Shown here: positions 12,043-24,196 of the stretch, one piece after another | Numbering within the stretch: position 1 is the stretch's first letter | Layout of the letters: every line of letters begins with the position of its first letter | Source: Cubamyces lactineus | Taxonomy: Eukaryota > Basidiomycota > Agaricomycetes > Polyporales > Polyporaceae | Reading direction: 5' to 3' | Length of the DNA stretch: 64,000 nt | Assembly (NCBI GenBank): GCA_022376465.1 | Contig: JACDTU010000018.1 | Location: 496,001-560,000, forward strand | Program-made: the position numbers and the translations under genes | Notes under the pieces: model-generated | Told to the model about the DNA's origin: nothing | Database searches by the model: none | Seen by the model: only the letters and a program-made list of their open reading frames with translations

Positions 12043-12813
12043 GAACTCTCGTTCAATCCGTCGCGAGGAAACCTATATTTGTCTGTCAATTGCGCTGTAT
12101 GCAAACCGAGGCTGATGGGAGGGCCGTACATCGTGAACTGAGGTGCTCCATGGCTGCGATGAGCGCTGAGCAGGGTGGGGAGGCTCTACTGGGACACCTG
12201 GTGTCGACAGTAGCGCGCAGGGGTCACAAAGCAGGTCGTCATCGTGGGCGGACGACGATGGGCGATGGAGGGTGACGGATGTGGTAGGCTTTGGGTGAGA
12301 TAGCTGAGCCTGAGTGGTTAGCGAACATGAACTACAATGGATTGCGTTGGCTCTTTCAGGCCGTAACATACCGACTATGTGTTGTGCAGAGTCTGAATAC
12401 TGCGACTTGAGCGTTGGCACTCAAGTGTGGGTGTCGAGAGCAAAGGATGCTGAGGAACTCTGTATTGCGGGACCGACTTATATATAGTGCTTCAAGCGAT
12501 TACCCACGCGGTCGCGGTTCGAGTCAGATACAGGCGTCACGCGCATCCAGCTAGTGCCTGCATCTAGCGCTAGCAATCCGTTCCGCAGCCGCAGAGCAGC
12601 GGCAGGCCTGAGGTCTGAGGGCTCGAGTTCGGTTCGAATACGTTCTCGACGCATGCATATACATACCCTAGCAAAAAGGAACAGTTCAGCATCGATATCG
12701 AGTCTGCGAAACGTTACGAGTACAGCATGACGATTTGGAAGAATTACAGAGAATGCATGCATGAAGTAAGAGCATCGAGGTATTAGGTTGGACGTTAGAG
12801 GCCGGTACACCAT
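12043..12813. other. Spacer between two paralogous membrane-protein genes
   Basis: Separates copies 1 and 2 of the single-pass family. It holds a TATATATA run near 12477-12484 and no gene that I can support. Probably the promoter of copy 1 and the 3' flank of copy 2. Confidence 0.45.
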
Positions 12814-13615
12814 TCAGAGGGCGGATCGCGCGACACCAAGGTATAGTTCCCCATCAGCCTTCGGACGATTTGACGAGGGCATGGCGACGAAGACAGTCAC
12901 TGTGAGTGCGCACGCCTCATCGGATACGAGCGTAGTAGCAGGGGATGGAGATCTGGAGAACATGCCAAACGGAGAGGAAGGTCTGAGGGTCGAGGTATTC
13001 GGCGAGGGAAGGGGGTCTGAGGGGGTGTTGTGCTTGGGTGGAGAAATGCACGCCGGTGTTGCATCCCATCGTGTGCGGTCTGCATCGGATACGAATCCGA
13101 CAGCAATCGGCTAAAGTATATGATGAGTCGACGAATACGTGAATGCTGAAGTCAACAAACTCACCTCGAGCTGGGACCATCGCGTTACTCCCCACTGCTT
13201 CGCGTCTCCGATCTCGAAACCCCAAAGCATAGGCTTTTCGCGATGGTTGTCTTCAGGAACCGTTACGATCGGTGCCCTCACCCTTCTACTTCGTCGCAAG
13301 CGCGCGAGGATCCACCACAGCAGGGATGCCGAGAATATCGCCAGAATCAGGAGAACCACGACGGGGATCGCAACAGATGATTTCGCATTTGGTGGATTGC
13401 CAGTGGGGTGGGGCTCCGGAGCCTGGGTCAAGCCACCGTTTGGCCCGCCATTAGCCGATCCTGCCGCCGTCAGGTCGTCTGTGGGTGACCGTCGGAGGAG
13501 CTCCTGACACAACGCGTCAGGATGAAGGTCTATACGGTATAGAGCAGATGTTACTTACAGCGCGACCAGGGAAGTGGCTCCAAGACTTCAGGTCAGGAAA
13601 CCAGCTTGTACCCAT
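12814..13615 (-). CDS. Small single-pass membrane protein, KP-x-L-W family (copy 2)
   Basis: Tandem paralogue of the gene at 11.4 kb on the same strand. Exons 13559-13615, 13165-13503 and 12814-13110 sum to 230 residues. A Gly/Pro/Thr-rich segment leads to one helix (VAIPVVVLLILAIFSASLLWW) and LARLRRSRR. The shared motifs are EKPMLWGFEI, WSQLE with a phase-0 intron directly before PIAV, and near the end VTVFVAMP and GELYLGV. It differs from copy 1 in having an extra upstream exon. The frame stays open further upstream to an ATG at 13906, but a TATA box at 13873-13880 lies inside that extension, so I prefer the ATG at 13615. Function unknown. Confidence 0.7.
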
Positions 13616-13872
13616 GTATGACGCGATCTTCGAAGGCGTCGAAGAAGCGAAGTAGTGGGCGTATTCCGGGAGGTCATTGTAACCTAGTGAGGGAGAAGGG
13701 CGACTTGCGAGGGGAGGAATGGTGAAAGTCTGTGCTAGCGATGAAACATAACTGTTAGTGAGTGCGGGTCGTAATAGACAATATCTCGACGTACCAGTTG
13801 GTCGTCCGTGAGTGAAAGTAGGGTATACGAGAGCTCGAGGTTGTCCTTGTCCACCCAACTTGCGCGCAGCCG

Positions 13873-13880
13873 TATATATA
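13873..13880 (-). promoter_or_regulatory. TATA box (TATATATA)
   Basis: Perfect alternating TATATATA about 260 bp upstream of the chosen start of copy 2. It implies a 5' leader of some 200 bp, probably with an intron in it. Confidence 0.45.
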
Positions 13881-14956
13881 ACACGAGGCGCAGACGCGCG
13901 AAGCATGACTAGCGTCTGCGGACGGCCCTCGCATGCTGCGATTGGACGTGAGTCAGGAGCTCAAAGCGCGCTCTCAGGCGGGGCAGTCCGCGAAGCCACA
14001 TCTCCGCTGCTTCGGCCGGTCTACAGAAGCACCTCCGATACTCTGTTGGTATCGGTTCCAATATCTCCCCACGAGGAAGCTCGAGGATGAGCCGATCCGA
14101 GGGCAGTACCTGTTCAGTAGGCGCACGGACGTCGCTGCGGACGGCAGATCCTGGGGAGAGAGGGCTATGAGCCCCGAGGCACTCGGAACGACATCCATGA
14201 GCTTGTGGACGTCGATGATGACATGCCATCAGAGTAGATGCAATTTGAAGAGCACCGGTACCGCTGAGCACTTGATGACTCTTTCTCCGAGAACCGGTTT
14301 CCCATAGCTATTAGCGCCGCCCTGGATATGTGGGTTAGGTAATTGCGTCCCGATGGATGTCAAGTATCACGGAAATGACTCTCGGAAGCGGTCAAATGAG
14401 ATTAGTGTCCATGTGGTCGCAAGACTCGGAAGACAAGCTGGTGGTCCACGGGAGACAGGTGGCATGAGAGCAGGCGCTGGCTCTGCGTAGGTGGCTGTGC
14501 AGTGGGTGCTTGCCCAACTTGGGATGGATCGTAGTACTTAGTTCCGATAACTCCGCATCTTGAGATACACCTTTGAAGTTGAAATAGCTCGGAGCTATGC
14601 AAATGCATCTGCTTGAAATTCCTTACAAGTCTATTTTTGTGTCACTATCGGTAAACAAACCTTCAGCTGAGAAAAGGATTCTAGCCTCAGTGAACGTCGC
14701 GAGCTTGTCCGAGTTTGCGACGCAGGAAGTCTTTTGGCCAACTGCTATAGAGTATAGTTATTAATGGTACTCGGCGGATATGAGCCTGTACATATATACT
14801 AGATTCATTAATGTATGCCATCCGGGGAGCCGAACGCGTTGTCCTTCGAAGGAGTCAATGTTAGCAACCCTCATCTCGAGAGCGTAGAAATCATGAGGAT
14901 GGATGTTCGTGATCGGTCGTGACGAAAGACAATAATTAGTTATAGGGTGTTCGTAT
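13881..14956. other. Interval without recognised gene
   Basis: Lies between the promoter of the single-pass membrane gene and the 3' end of the MFS gene. Frames up to 124 codons exist on both strands but none has a recognisable motif. Confidence 0.45.
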
Positions 14957-16934
14957 TTATGCCCTGCCAAAGAGCTTCCCCAAGAGGAGATGCCGAGCAA
15001 TAAGCATGAGGATGACCGATAGCATGATGGCAGTCCCTGCAGGCCTGTCAGCAACAAGGAAAGTAAAACGCTCATTGGCTGATATAAATGTACTCGCGTA
15101 GTAGCCAACGTTCTTAAACGAGCCAGTGTGATCGAGGATCGCGCCCGAGATGGGAGGTCCTGCAAGCGCGCCGAGGGACATAAGTGAGAAGGTCATGCCG
15201 GCGCGCATGCCGACATCGGTGATTTTCCCCATCCCTACTAGCGGCTGGCCGAGGATGGCCACATACACGCCGGAAGAGATGCTGCATGTCTTTACGTGAG
15301 TAACCCTTCGGATAGCCGTGAAGCGCGCAGCTTACCCATAGATGATCGCAATGAAGATGAGAGGGCCCTTAGTCGTCGCAAATGGCCATGCGTAGGTCAT
15401 GATTCCAGAAAGGAATGTCCCGGGAATAAGGACATTAATTGGTCCTATCAAAAAATCAGTCAAAGTTACATCACTCAAGAGAAACTGGGAGAGAAAATAT
15501 GGGACATACCAAGACAATCCGACAGGATACCACCTCCCAGACGGCCGAAGAGCGAGCTTGCGTTTGCAATGGATAGCAGGTAGAACGACAGGTTAGAGTC
15601 GATGCCTGCCACAACGCCGCTGATAGACAGGTATGTCAAGCACTGCAAGCAGGTCAGTACAGGCACAAATGCTGTTCGTGAAGTGGCGGGACGTACAGTG
15701 TAGATCCCGAGGAACCCAGTGAACAGAGACACGGAATAAATAGCGTAGACAGGAGACTTGAACATAGAAAGGTTGATGAACGGGCCAGGGTGGGGCTTGG
15801 GAGGGAGTCTCCGAGAGATTGTCTGTCGTACAGTCAGTATCTGCACTATCGTAGAAAGAGGGAACGCACAAGGTTGAGAACCAAGAGAAAGGCCGCCACG
15901 ATGAAGCCCATGATGCGCAGAGTCCATTGGAAGCTACGAGGGCGACTGTCAGGGAGTACATCACGGACGTCTGTTGACTAGCTAGCGTACCTCTGGTGCT
16001 CGATGAGGTTCTTCAGAATGATCGGGAAGACAGTCCCGCCAATACTCGAGCCCGCGGCCATACAAGCAAACGCGAGGCCAAGCTTCTTGTTGAACCAATG
16101 GGGAATGACACCACTAGCGGCCGTGAAGACCGTGCCACTTGCGAGCTGTTCGCTCATTAAGCACCTAAACTTCGAGCGGATGCTAGCGGTGACGGCAAAT
16201 GTACTCACCCCGATACCAAAACCCTGGCAAAGAATAAACTGCCAAAACTCCTTGCACTCCCCGGTGAGGAAGGTGCAAGCCACCAAGAGCGCTGACGCGA
16301 GGCCGACAGGGAGCCTCAGGTAGCCCATGTCAAACAGCCGGCCAAATGCGAGGCCTGGCATGAAAACGAGTGCATACTGTAGGGGAACTATCAGTTCGCC
16401 ATACGAAGCTACCAAAATGCTGAAACGAACCTGGATGGAGCCTATCCAAGCACTTGAGCCGGTGCAAGTCAGCCAATTGCATATTAGACGCAGAGCCAGG
16501 GAGAAAGCTGCCTTACATGTCTGAAGGAGACATGGTACGCAGTGTGAACTCCTCGTAGTACGCTTGGAAGATCTGCGTAAAACATCAGAATGGGATGCAC
16601 CCTGAACACATGGACGTAGTGGACCTACACCCCAAGCGTTGACGAACCCAAACGTTGCACAGAGACCACACGAGATCTGTAAGGAATAGAACGCGTTGGA
16701 ACGGCGTACATTATCCTGCCTTACAAGTATGAAACGTACCCCGAACACACACAGCCATGCCTTGAATCCACCATCCGGACACTCTGAGTCGACATTATCG
16801 AAGAAGGCAGGGCCCTTCTCCGGGTCCGAATGAGCACAAGTGGTATTTTTTTCGCCATTCGCCGGGGGCGTATTTGGCCCAAGAGCAGTGGTCGAAGACG
16901 ACGCCAACAAGATGGCGTGTTCCTTGAAGGACAT
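14957..16934 (-). CDS. MFS transporter, monocarboxylate-transporter-like
   Basis: A 12-TM major facilitator of the fungal MCT-type group (plasma membrane or vacuole), which moves monocarboxylates or similar organic anions; the substrate cannot be read from sequence. The first exon is 16740-16934 (65 residues, hydrophilic, ending PDGGFKAWLCVFG, the standard lead-in to TM1 in this group). Further exons carry CGLCATFGFVNAWGIFQAYY, SDIAWIGSIQ, FGIGLASGTVFTAASGVIPHWF, KKLGLAFACMAAGSSIGG and, in the last exon (14957-15268), GMRAGMTFSLMSLGALAGPPISGAIL. Roughly a dozen introns leave about 440 residues, the normal length. Not every internal splice was verified base by base. Confidence 0.87.
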
Positions 16935-19065
16935 CGAAAAAGCGGCAAAGGTAGAAAAAGTAAAATAGACGCAGTCGGCTAGTAACGGGGCAAGCTCGCT
17001 CAGCACTTCCTCACGCACAGGCCTGAGATATATGTCGGGCACTCACCGTCGAAGGAAAAAGAAGACAGAAGGAAAGAAACGGAAAGAAAAAATACCGCCC
17101 GGTGCTTTGCTCCCGGACATATATACTGACTACGTACGCGGCCACACCCCGCCCTCGCCAAGCGGTCGCTGGTCTTATCACAGCCCTCTCGTGCGCCAGT
17201 GTGGGCCAGGAACTACGTTGATGTGCCATCGGCGCGCGCGGCGCAGGAGACAATGCGAAGACGGTCCCGAGCTTCACCCTGCCACACCTTGACCGGGATC
17301 CGGATGTGCCACCACGCACCACACACCGTTCTGGTGGGACATCTCGAACGTGTAGGACCGGAGGTGACCGGCGGACGGGTTTTTCGCCAGTATCAGATTC
17401 ACGGGAGGGCATCACAGCTTCCTAACCGCGGCATTGTGGCGAACTTGGGCGACAATGTTGACCGGTAGCGTCGTCCTCCGGTAAGTAGGTTGCTGTCTGT
17501 TGCTGTCCATGGAACCCGCCGCCCCCAGGCTTGCAGTGATGATTCACATTTCACAGCGCGATCCATGTGAAATTCGATGTGGGTGTGCCTATGGTGGCGG
17601 ACGCACTCCGATTGAGCCGGAGTACGCGAAGGAATGCGTCGCTAGAACGGTTGGCCCGCAATTGTAGAAACCGGGCTGACGTACGCGGACCCTACGCGTC
17701 GAGCACGCCGAACGGGCTCGACGAGGATTCGGAATGCCGTACACGAGCTTTGGGGGACTGCAGTGTCTGCAGTGTGCACTGTGTGATCGACTCGCACGCC
17801 TATGTTTTGATATCCTATGTTCCATAGGCGGTAGCAGAAGAGGATCGGATTGGACGTCCTGTGTGATGGTGTCTTGATTTGGAAGAAGTACCCAGCTGCA
17901 AACATACACTGCCCTTCGGCTTTACGCCGTATATGGTAATGGTATGAGTTGCGCCGATGGGCCACGGAAACTCCATTGACGGGGCCCTTAGGTCCTTATG
18001 GACTGCGTCAACTCACCGCAATATCTGGGCTATGCTCGATTGATCCGCACCTCTTTCGAGCCCGTTCGCTGGCACGGCTCAAGAGTCCGGAGGGTCAGTA
18101 TCAGCGCGCTGTATTAAAGACGATCTGGCTCAGACATTACCAGCTTCCGGTGCATTTCCTGCGCTGGAAATAACATGGATGGCTGAGTGACGAAGCGTGT
18201 CAAGGCACGACCGGTGCCGGCTCGAGGACTCTCGAGGAGCCCTGAGTTGTGACACTTGGCAAGTCCTGGACTTTGATCCGGTCTCAGGCGCTCCGATATC
18301 CTTAGCTCCATGTGATTTTTCAGGGCTTCGACGCAATGCAAAACAATTGAATGTGTGCAAGTGCCAAGTACGCGTGGCACTAAAAGTGTGGGAGATGAGG
18401 TGTGTTCTGCACCAGGCGTGAAACTCCTTGTACGGGATGTGGGCACCATTTTGCAGCGAGCGGGTATTCTGGAATCAAAGCGCATGCGACTGCCAGGCCG
18501 CTCTCTCATGTACGTTTAGTTACACGCGCCCGTCCGCATTGTGCGGGTTGCTCGGCCACGCCTAGAATCCATTATTATCCCCGGCATTCGGCTCAACCGC
18601 CAGAGTCCTCCAGCCTTGCATCCGAAGCAGCAAGGACTCTGGCACTGCCGTCAAAGGAGACCACATTCTGACGATGTTTCAAAAAGCAGTTCGGGCGGGG
18701 TTGGATCCATTGATCTCTCCACACGAGAGTGCCGGTAAGTAAGATACAGCATGGCCAAAGAAGCCCGTATCGGCTGCAGGCACATCGCCCGAGTAGTGTT
18801 GAGGCTATTGCGCTGATGAGGCGCCTCGTATGACCATGATGTCCTCGAGAATGAAGAGGAGGGCGAGCAGCGTGCACAACGTGCGCTTCGTTGCAGTAGA
18901 TGTGCGGGATGTGCAACCCAGGCCGCCGACGTGCCTCTTTGGGCCCACATGGGCGCAAATCTCAAACGAAGGGGAAGACGCGCATCAAGACAGTTACCTA
19001 ACACACCTTGTATCAGTGATAGCTCTTACGCCAAGCAATAAGAGGTATAACAAACCACAATGTTA
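16935..19065. other. Gene-poor 2.1 kb interval
   Basis: Begins with the promoter of the MFS gene, which includes a TATA-like run at 17119-17125. No other gene is supported: open frames are short and overlapping, and I recognised no protein motif, RNA or terminal repeat. Confidence 0.45.
17119..17125 (-). promoter_or_regulatory. TATA-like element upstream of the MFS gene
   Basis: TATATAT on the minus strand, about 190 bp upstream of the MFS start codon. Confidence 0.4.
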
Positions 19066-19994
19066 TCAAATTTCCACTTTCTCGTCATCTACGTCCACAT
19101 CCATACCACCAGCGGGTTCCTCGTCTTCTGTCTTGACCTCGGCCTTGATGGGAGGTGCAGACGAGTTCTCCAGCCACGCCACACTCTCCTTCATCTTCTG
19201 CCAGGCTTGCCGCGCACCCTTTTCAGCAAGCTCGCGTGCGCGCGAGAGCTCGGAGACATCGAACGGTGCTGCCGTCGTGTAGTTCGTCCAAAGCAGAGAG
19301 CACGGAGGAACGTCTGCAGACGAAAGAGGAGACGCAGGGAGGACAGCAGAGAACAGAAAAGCAAAGCAGCCGCTTCCAGCCAGCCATGGAAGCTCCGCCT
19401 CTTCCGGATCGAGGATGAGAGTCGCACGTCCATCCTCGGACTGCAGTCGGCCTACTGAGACGGCGCATACAACGCCTTTCATCGGTACCGATCCTGCATT
19501 CACGAATGCTGCTGTTGTAGCGTTGACTAGACTTGCTGTTAGACTCGCGTTCCACCCGCGTCCGACGCTGCCCAACCCGCTTCCGCTGTCCGTGCCGCAT
19601 AGCGCCTGGCCCACAATTTGTACGAGCGTCCGCGGATGATGTGAGAGGAAAAGAGAAGGCGAGAAGATGGATTTGAGGGTTGTCGCGAGGGCTTTTGAGT
19701 CGGTGCCTGCGATCGCGGCAAGGGGCCGTATTTGAATATCGAGGGTAGCCTGAGCAGGGTTCTCCAACGTAGGTCGAACTTCGATAGGTCCCGACACGGA
19801 GCTAAGTGATTTTGTCGAACCTGAAGCACACAGTTACAACTCGGACCACTTCAAACTCTGGATACTGGCTAGTACTTACCGAAACCAAATCGTGCGGATC
19901 CGTCTACTCTGTCTAGTCCCTCGTACACAATGGTCACGTCGCGCATTTGATCGGGTTGTCTGCCGCGAGGGCGCACTTGCAATGCTGAGGACAT
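19066..19994 (-). CDS. RRP46: RNA exosome RNase PH-like subunit RRP46
   Basis: Component of the six-subunit RNase PH-like ring of the nuclear and cytoplasmic exosome, which processes and degrades RNA 3' to 5'; the eukaryotic ring subunits are mostly catalytically inert. Exons 19880-19994 and 19066-19820 give 289 residues. The RNase PH fold start (GSARFGFGSTKSLSSVSGP then IEVRPTLENPAQATL) and the block HPRTLVQIVGQAL followed by NASLTASLVNATTAAFVNAG are diagnostic of the EXOSC5/Rrp46 type. The N-terminal ~30 residues and a Lys/Glu/Asp-rich tail ending DVDVDDEKVEI extend beyond the core. It is divergent from the single-pass membrane gene at 20.3 kb, with under 300 bp between the starts. Confidence 0.87.
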
Positions 19995-20290
19995 CTTCTT
20001 CGTCTAGATATTTCTTCCTTTTGAATAGGCGAGTATGAGGAGATATAGTGTACAATGTGGAGGAACTCGAGTGGTGGTGGTACAGTGTACAGAAAGTCTG
20101 GTGCTAGCGCCCATGCATCTGGAGACGCGCCGAGAGCGCGAGCGTTCTTGTCGTTTTCCGCTGCTGACTGTCTTCCCCCGACGACTATTCGCCGCCCTGC
20201 ACGGATCACTTCTCGTCCTCATGCATAGAAGCTCATAAGCCAATCGCCTCCGTGGCAGTTAAACTCTTAGCATACACCAACCTCGCTGTA
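19995..20290. promoter_or_regulatory. Divergent promoter between RRP46 and the single-pass membrane gene
   Basis: A 296-bp interval separates two start codons on opposite strands, so both genes must be driven from here. No clear TATA box is visible. Confidence 0.55.
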
Positions 20291-21153
20291 ATGGCCTCAT
20301 CCGGCAACTCAGATGGCGACGCCGGCCAGTTTTTGACCTCAGGCAGTTCCGCACTCATTCTCAGCTTCCTCGCCATTGGGCTGTTTCTCGGAGGTCTTCT
20401 CGTGATGTTCGCCATGCGCCGATACGTCGTGGTCAACAGGAGGAGGGCTGGGTTGTGGGATGCAGACTCGAATGGACCATTGACATGGACCTGGGGTGAC
20501 GCGACGTACGACAGCCCGCCGCCCTTCGCGATTGGTCTCGGTGTGGTCCGCAGGCAGAGGGACATTGGCCCAAGACCTAAACTGTACGAGATGCATGCGG
20601 TGAAGGCCCCAGGATCAGATTGGCGAGACATCATGGTGGGTTCTCTGTCCTCCCCCAATCTGACCGTCACGGTCATGCACGGCGTTATCCTGACTGCACC
20701 CCTTAGCCCATTTCTGCCCAACCTTGCACCTCAGCTGCACCTCGGAACTGCACAGCGAACATGCCCGAACCCCAGCAACCCCACGCCGTAAGCGACGAGC
20801 CCTATGCCACATCCTCTACCGGATACCTGCACCCTTTCTCTGTCGGGTTCCGCGACTTCGTAACCCAGATTCGCCCCTCAAGACACCGCGTCCGCCCGCG
20901 CTCACCGTCGCCCCCTCCCCCTCTATTCATGCCCGCCGTATCTTCGTCGAGGGATACCGGTCACATGCCACCACTGCCGCCGTCTGACATCATCACTGCG
21001 CCCGCAGATATCTCACGACTGCGCGTGGCGTTGGCCATCTTGATGCCTGGTCAGCAAGCTTGTGAGGCCAGCGTGCCGCTCTACGCACTGGGGATGGCTG
21101 ATGCCGTATGGAGTGGAGGAACGCTCGAAGACCTTCAGCGCGAAGAAGGATGA
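20291..21153 (+). CDS. Small single-pass membrane protein, KP-x-L-W family (copy 3)
   Basis: Two exons, 20291-20635 and 20707-21153, give 263 residues. After a short Gly/Ser-rich start there is one helix (ALILSFLAIGLFLGGLLVMF) and a basic segment (MRRYVVVNRRR). The family motifs are PRPKLYEMHAV, WRDIM followed by the phase-0 intron, PISA at the start of exon 2, VALAILMP, and PLYALGMADAVW near the end. The acceptor was fixed by the requirement that W-x3-intron-P match the other copies; the resulting frame is open to the stop. The middle of exon 2 is Pro/Ser-rich. Located between RRP46 and a DUF6533 gene. Function unknown. Confidence 0.72.
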
Positions 21154-22339
21154 TTGACGAGACTCGAGTTCACGACGTCGGTAATGATAGCTCTATCTTA
21201 GGTGTAATGTCTGACTACTTCATTGTACAGTACGGTACCGCGTGTATTTCTTGGTGTCTACTCAGACTATTGATTGTATCGCTCTTGCACATCTTGATAC
21301 GCGATGATGCTGTGACGGGCTGTGTCCCTCATACGGGGCATACTTCGCTGTGATGGTTGATCTGTATGTCTGACTGTCAGGTCCGAACTGTTGGCAAAAG
21401 TCAACTCGCATCAGCTCACGATTCACATCCGGGGTACACCAACCCTGTGCAGCCTAGACGGGCAAATCGACCCGACCTCGCAGGGAACCCTTCGGAACAA
21501 TGCTGGTCACCATAGGGGTGAGAAGAGATATGGGTGCAATTAGCGGAGCGCGGGTGAGGAAAGCATCCTCTCGCAAGCTTAGATAGAGGCTGATGGCTCG
21601 AGCCTAGCGTCTCGCTTAGCAGTCTGGGCGTAGCAACAGACGTTCATCTCCGTCGGTGTGCAGTGAGTCTCGACATCGAACAATGCATCCTTGCCCCTAG
21701 AATCCTAGATCACATACCAAGATGGCACTGACACACGATCCTGCGGTGCACGAGGGCAGTTTGCTCGTGGCTGTCCATCACATCGCACTGCGCAGTCTGC
21801 GCAGGACTTTCTCGCCATCCCGTCGACGTCTCAGCCGGCAGCCTGGATCGGAACGGACGTCGGACGACGGTCTCTTCGTACGCCTTCATTGCTAGGAGGC
21901 CGTCTTGGTGGGAACACCTTCGGTCATCACCTCGTCCGAGGCCTCTCCCCATCCTCGTGTTGTTCCAGCGATCCTCTAAAGCCCGGAGCTTGCTGGTAAC
22001 ACCTTGCTGCACTTCTCCCGCGTTGCTTTCCTGGGCTGGTCCCGGTTTTCCTCTCGTTAACTCTGAGCGGGTCTCTCTTTGAAGGTCGCTGCTGCAGTAC
22101 TCGACTTTTTCTTTTTCAAAGCGAGGCTTGTTCTTAGCACAACAACGTTCCGAGGCGATCACGCAACCGAGGTGAGTAAGCATCATCACATCGCAATACT
22201 TCGAAGTATCTCAGAAGTGGGGTAGACTCAGATCCTGAACAGAGCACAGAGCAACGGAAGGGTCCGTAGGCTGCTGGCAGCTCGAGGACGATTCGGTGTG
22301 CCTCCGTCTTGCCCCGGCTGGCGTACGGTTTGGTAGTTT
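21154..22339. other. Interval without recognised gene
   Basis: A 160-codon minus-strand frame at 21710-22189 has no start context, homologue or splice partner that I recognise, and I did not call it. The remainder is probably 3' flank and the promoter of the next gene. Confidence 0.45.
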
Positions 22340-24196
22340 ATGTCATCAACAAGCTCGCTCGAGCACCTCTACCCGGTGTTGCGGGACGCGGACATGTGAG
22401 TACAGGGAGGCTCTGACGCCGCGGGACCTCCTCAAGATCCAAAGGCTAACGGTGTGGCGTGCAGATCTTTCTTCATCTCCTGTGCTGCGACTGGTCAGTA
22501 TTTCTCACGTCGCGCCACGACATCCGGTCGTGCGCTAGTGTTCGGAGGAACTCAATATTACGCATGGCAGCTCTGGCATATTATGAATATCTCATCACTA
22601 TCCGGCTCGAGGTGCAGCAAATCTGGAATCGGGATGCATCTGGGGCCACGATCCTCTTCGTGATGACGCGCTACTTCATGCTCCTGGATCGCGTGTTTGT
22701 CGTGATTGGGTTGTATCCCATCCGAGATCCAGGAGTGAGTGCCTACGTAGAATCTTGCTGTTTGGGATATTTGTTACTGATCTTGACGATACACAGAGGT
22801 ACGCGAGGTGTTCTCAGGCAGTCATAGAGGACTGGCTGACACCTTTCATGTAGCTGCAGCGCCATCTTGTGGTTACATGCGGCAACGTCCTCCATCCTCA
22901 TCGCTGTCATGTCAGGTTTGTGGCGTCCGTTTCTATCGCCTCAACCGTCTTGACAAGTTTCCGTTGTTTTTGCAGCCATTGCTGCGATCCGCATCTTCGC
23001 GCTATGGAACCGGGACTACTCTCTGCTCGTTATAGTGATTTTGACCGGCATTTTCCCTGCGTTTGCGAACCTCGTGAGCATGGCGTCCGTTGCACTGTTA
23101 TGCTTGCTACTGCGCTGACACAATATTACGTAGTTTCTTCGGAGCGCATCAACGGTCTACATCATCCCAGCAAATTTCTATACGTGTCAGTACGCTCCCA
23201 CCGCCGTGACCGCGCAAACCTATAAAGCGTGAGTGTAAACCTTTTGCGCGCACTCTGACGATTCATTGACGTACTTCATAGTTGTATGTATTCTGATGTG
23301 AACAACCGTCATTGATTTTAGTCATGCTCACGATGGAACGAAGTGTCGATAGCAACCCGTGTTATTTCCATCGTATCAGACGGTATCGTTGTCGTCTTGA
23401 CATGGGTCAAGACGTACCGGGTTTATGCGATCACCCGGAGGGTCCGCTTCCGAGCAGATTACTCCGCCCTCATTCTACGCGATGGTAAGTGTCGGATGTG
23501 AACATCAGAAATGTAGGGAATGAAGTGTTAACAATATATTCACAGGAGCTGTCTACTTTCTGTCAGTACATGCTCATGATTGGTAGTAACGATGGCGGGG
23601 ACACTAACACCCTTTTGCAGTGCCACCTGCGTGCTCAACCTTGTCGCCATCATATACATCTGGATGACAGTCAGTAGAACTTCGGGGACTGCTGGAACAT
23701 ATGCGCTGACCGTATATCTATACCAGGGAACGAACCTGTTGAACGATCTCATCGTAACGTGGGTGCTTGAAAGTCGTATAGTATATGACCCAAGAGCTGA
23801 TCCACTTTACTTGTTAGACTCAGCGCAATACTCATGGCGCGCTTCCTCCTCAACCTCCGGGACCAGCGTTCGCACATCGAGGACATGTCCTTCACGTGGG
23901 GTAACGGCGGCGACGGGGACTCCAAGTTATCCTTGTCCCAGCCGCTCTCGTCCCTCCGCTTCGCATCGGTATCCGGCCTCTTCGATACGATGGGCACGAT
24001 GGGTGGATCGGTCAGCACGGGGTCCCAGGTAGGCGAGTTAGGCTTGCCGGAGGGTGACGAGGAGATCGGGGGACTCGATAGTGCGGAACCCCCCGGGAGC
24101 GCGGGCACCTCCGAGGCTACGTGCGTTGCGTCAGACGATCTGCTTCATGAGAAGGAGGTTCAGAAGGTCCCCGAGGGGGCGTCTGCGTGGGCTTGA
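22340..24196 (+). CDS. DUF6533 family 7-TM membrane protein (copy 2)
   Basis: Paralogue of the gene at 8.3 kb. Exons: 22340-22395, 22465-22493, 22571-22734, 22797-22798, 22854-22915, 22976-23073, 23134-23228, 23282-23283, 23344-23484, 23546-23561, 23621-23669, 23727-23758 and 23824-24196, totalling 1119 nt (372 residues). Landmarks are ALAYYEYLITIRLEVQQIW and the RY pair of DUF6533, SCSAILWLHAATSSILIAVM, AIAAIRIFALWNRDY, SIATRVISIVSDGIVVVLTW and TAILMARFLLNLRDQ. The cytosolic tail is long, Gly/Ser/Glu-rich. Internal exons of 62, 98, 141 and 16 nt have exactly the lengths seen in copy 1, and both 2-nt exons are present. Confidence 0.85.

Noticed and set aside
12501..12640. GGTTCGAGTC and GGTTCGAATA, similar to a tRNA B box
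   Set aside because: No matching A box at the right distance and no cloverleaf.
21710..22189. 160-codon minus-strand frame
   Set aside because: No recognisable motif, odd composition, no supporting promoter or neighbouring exons.
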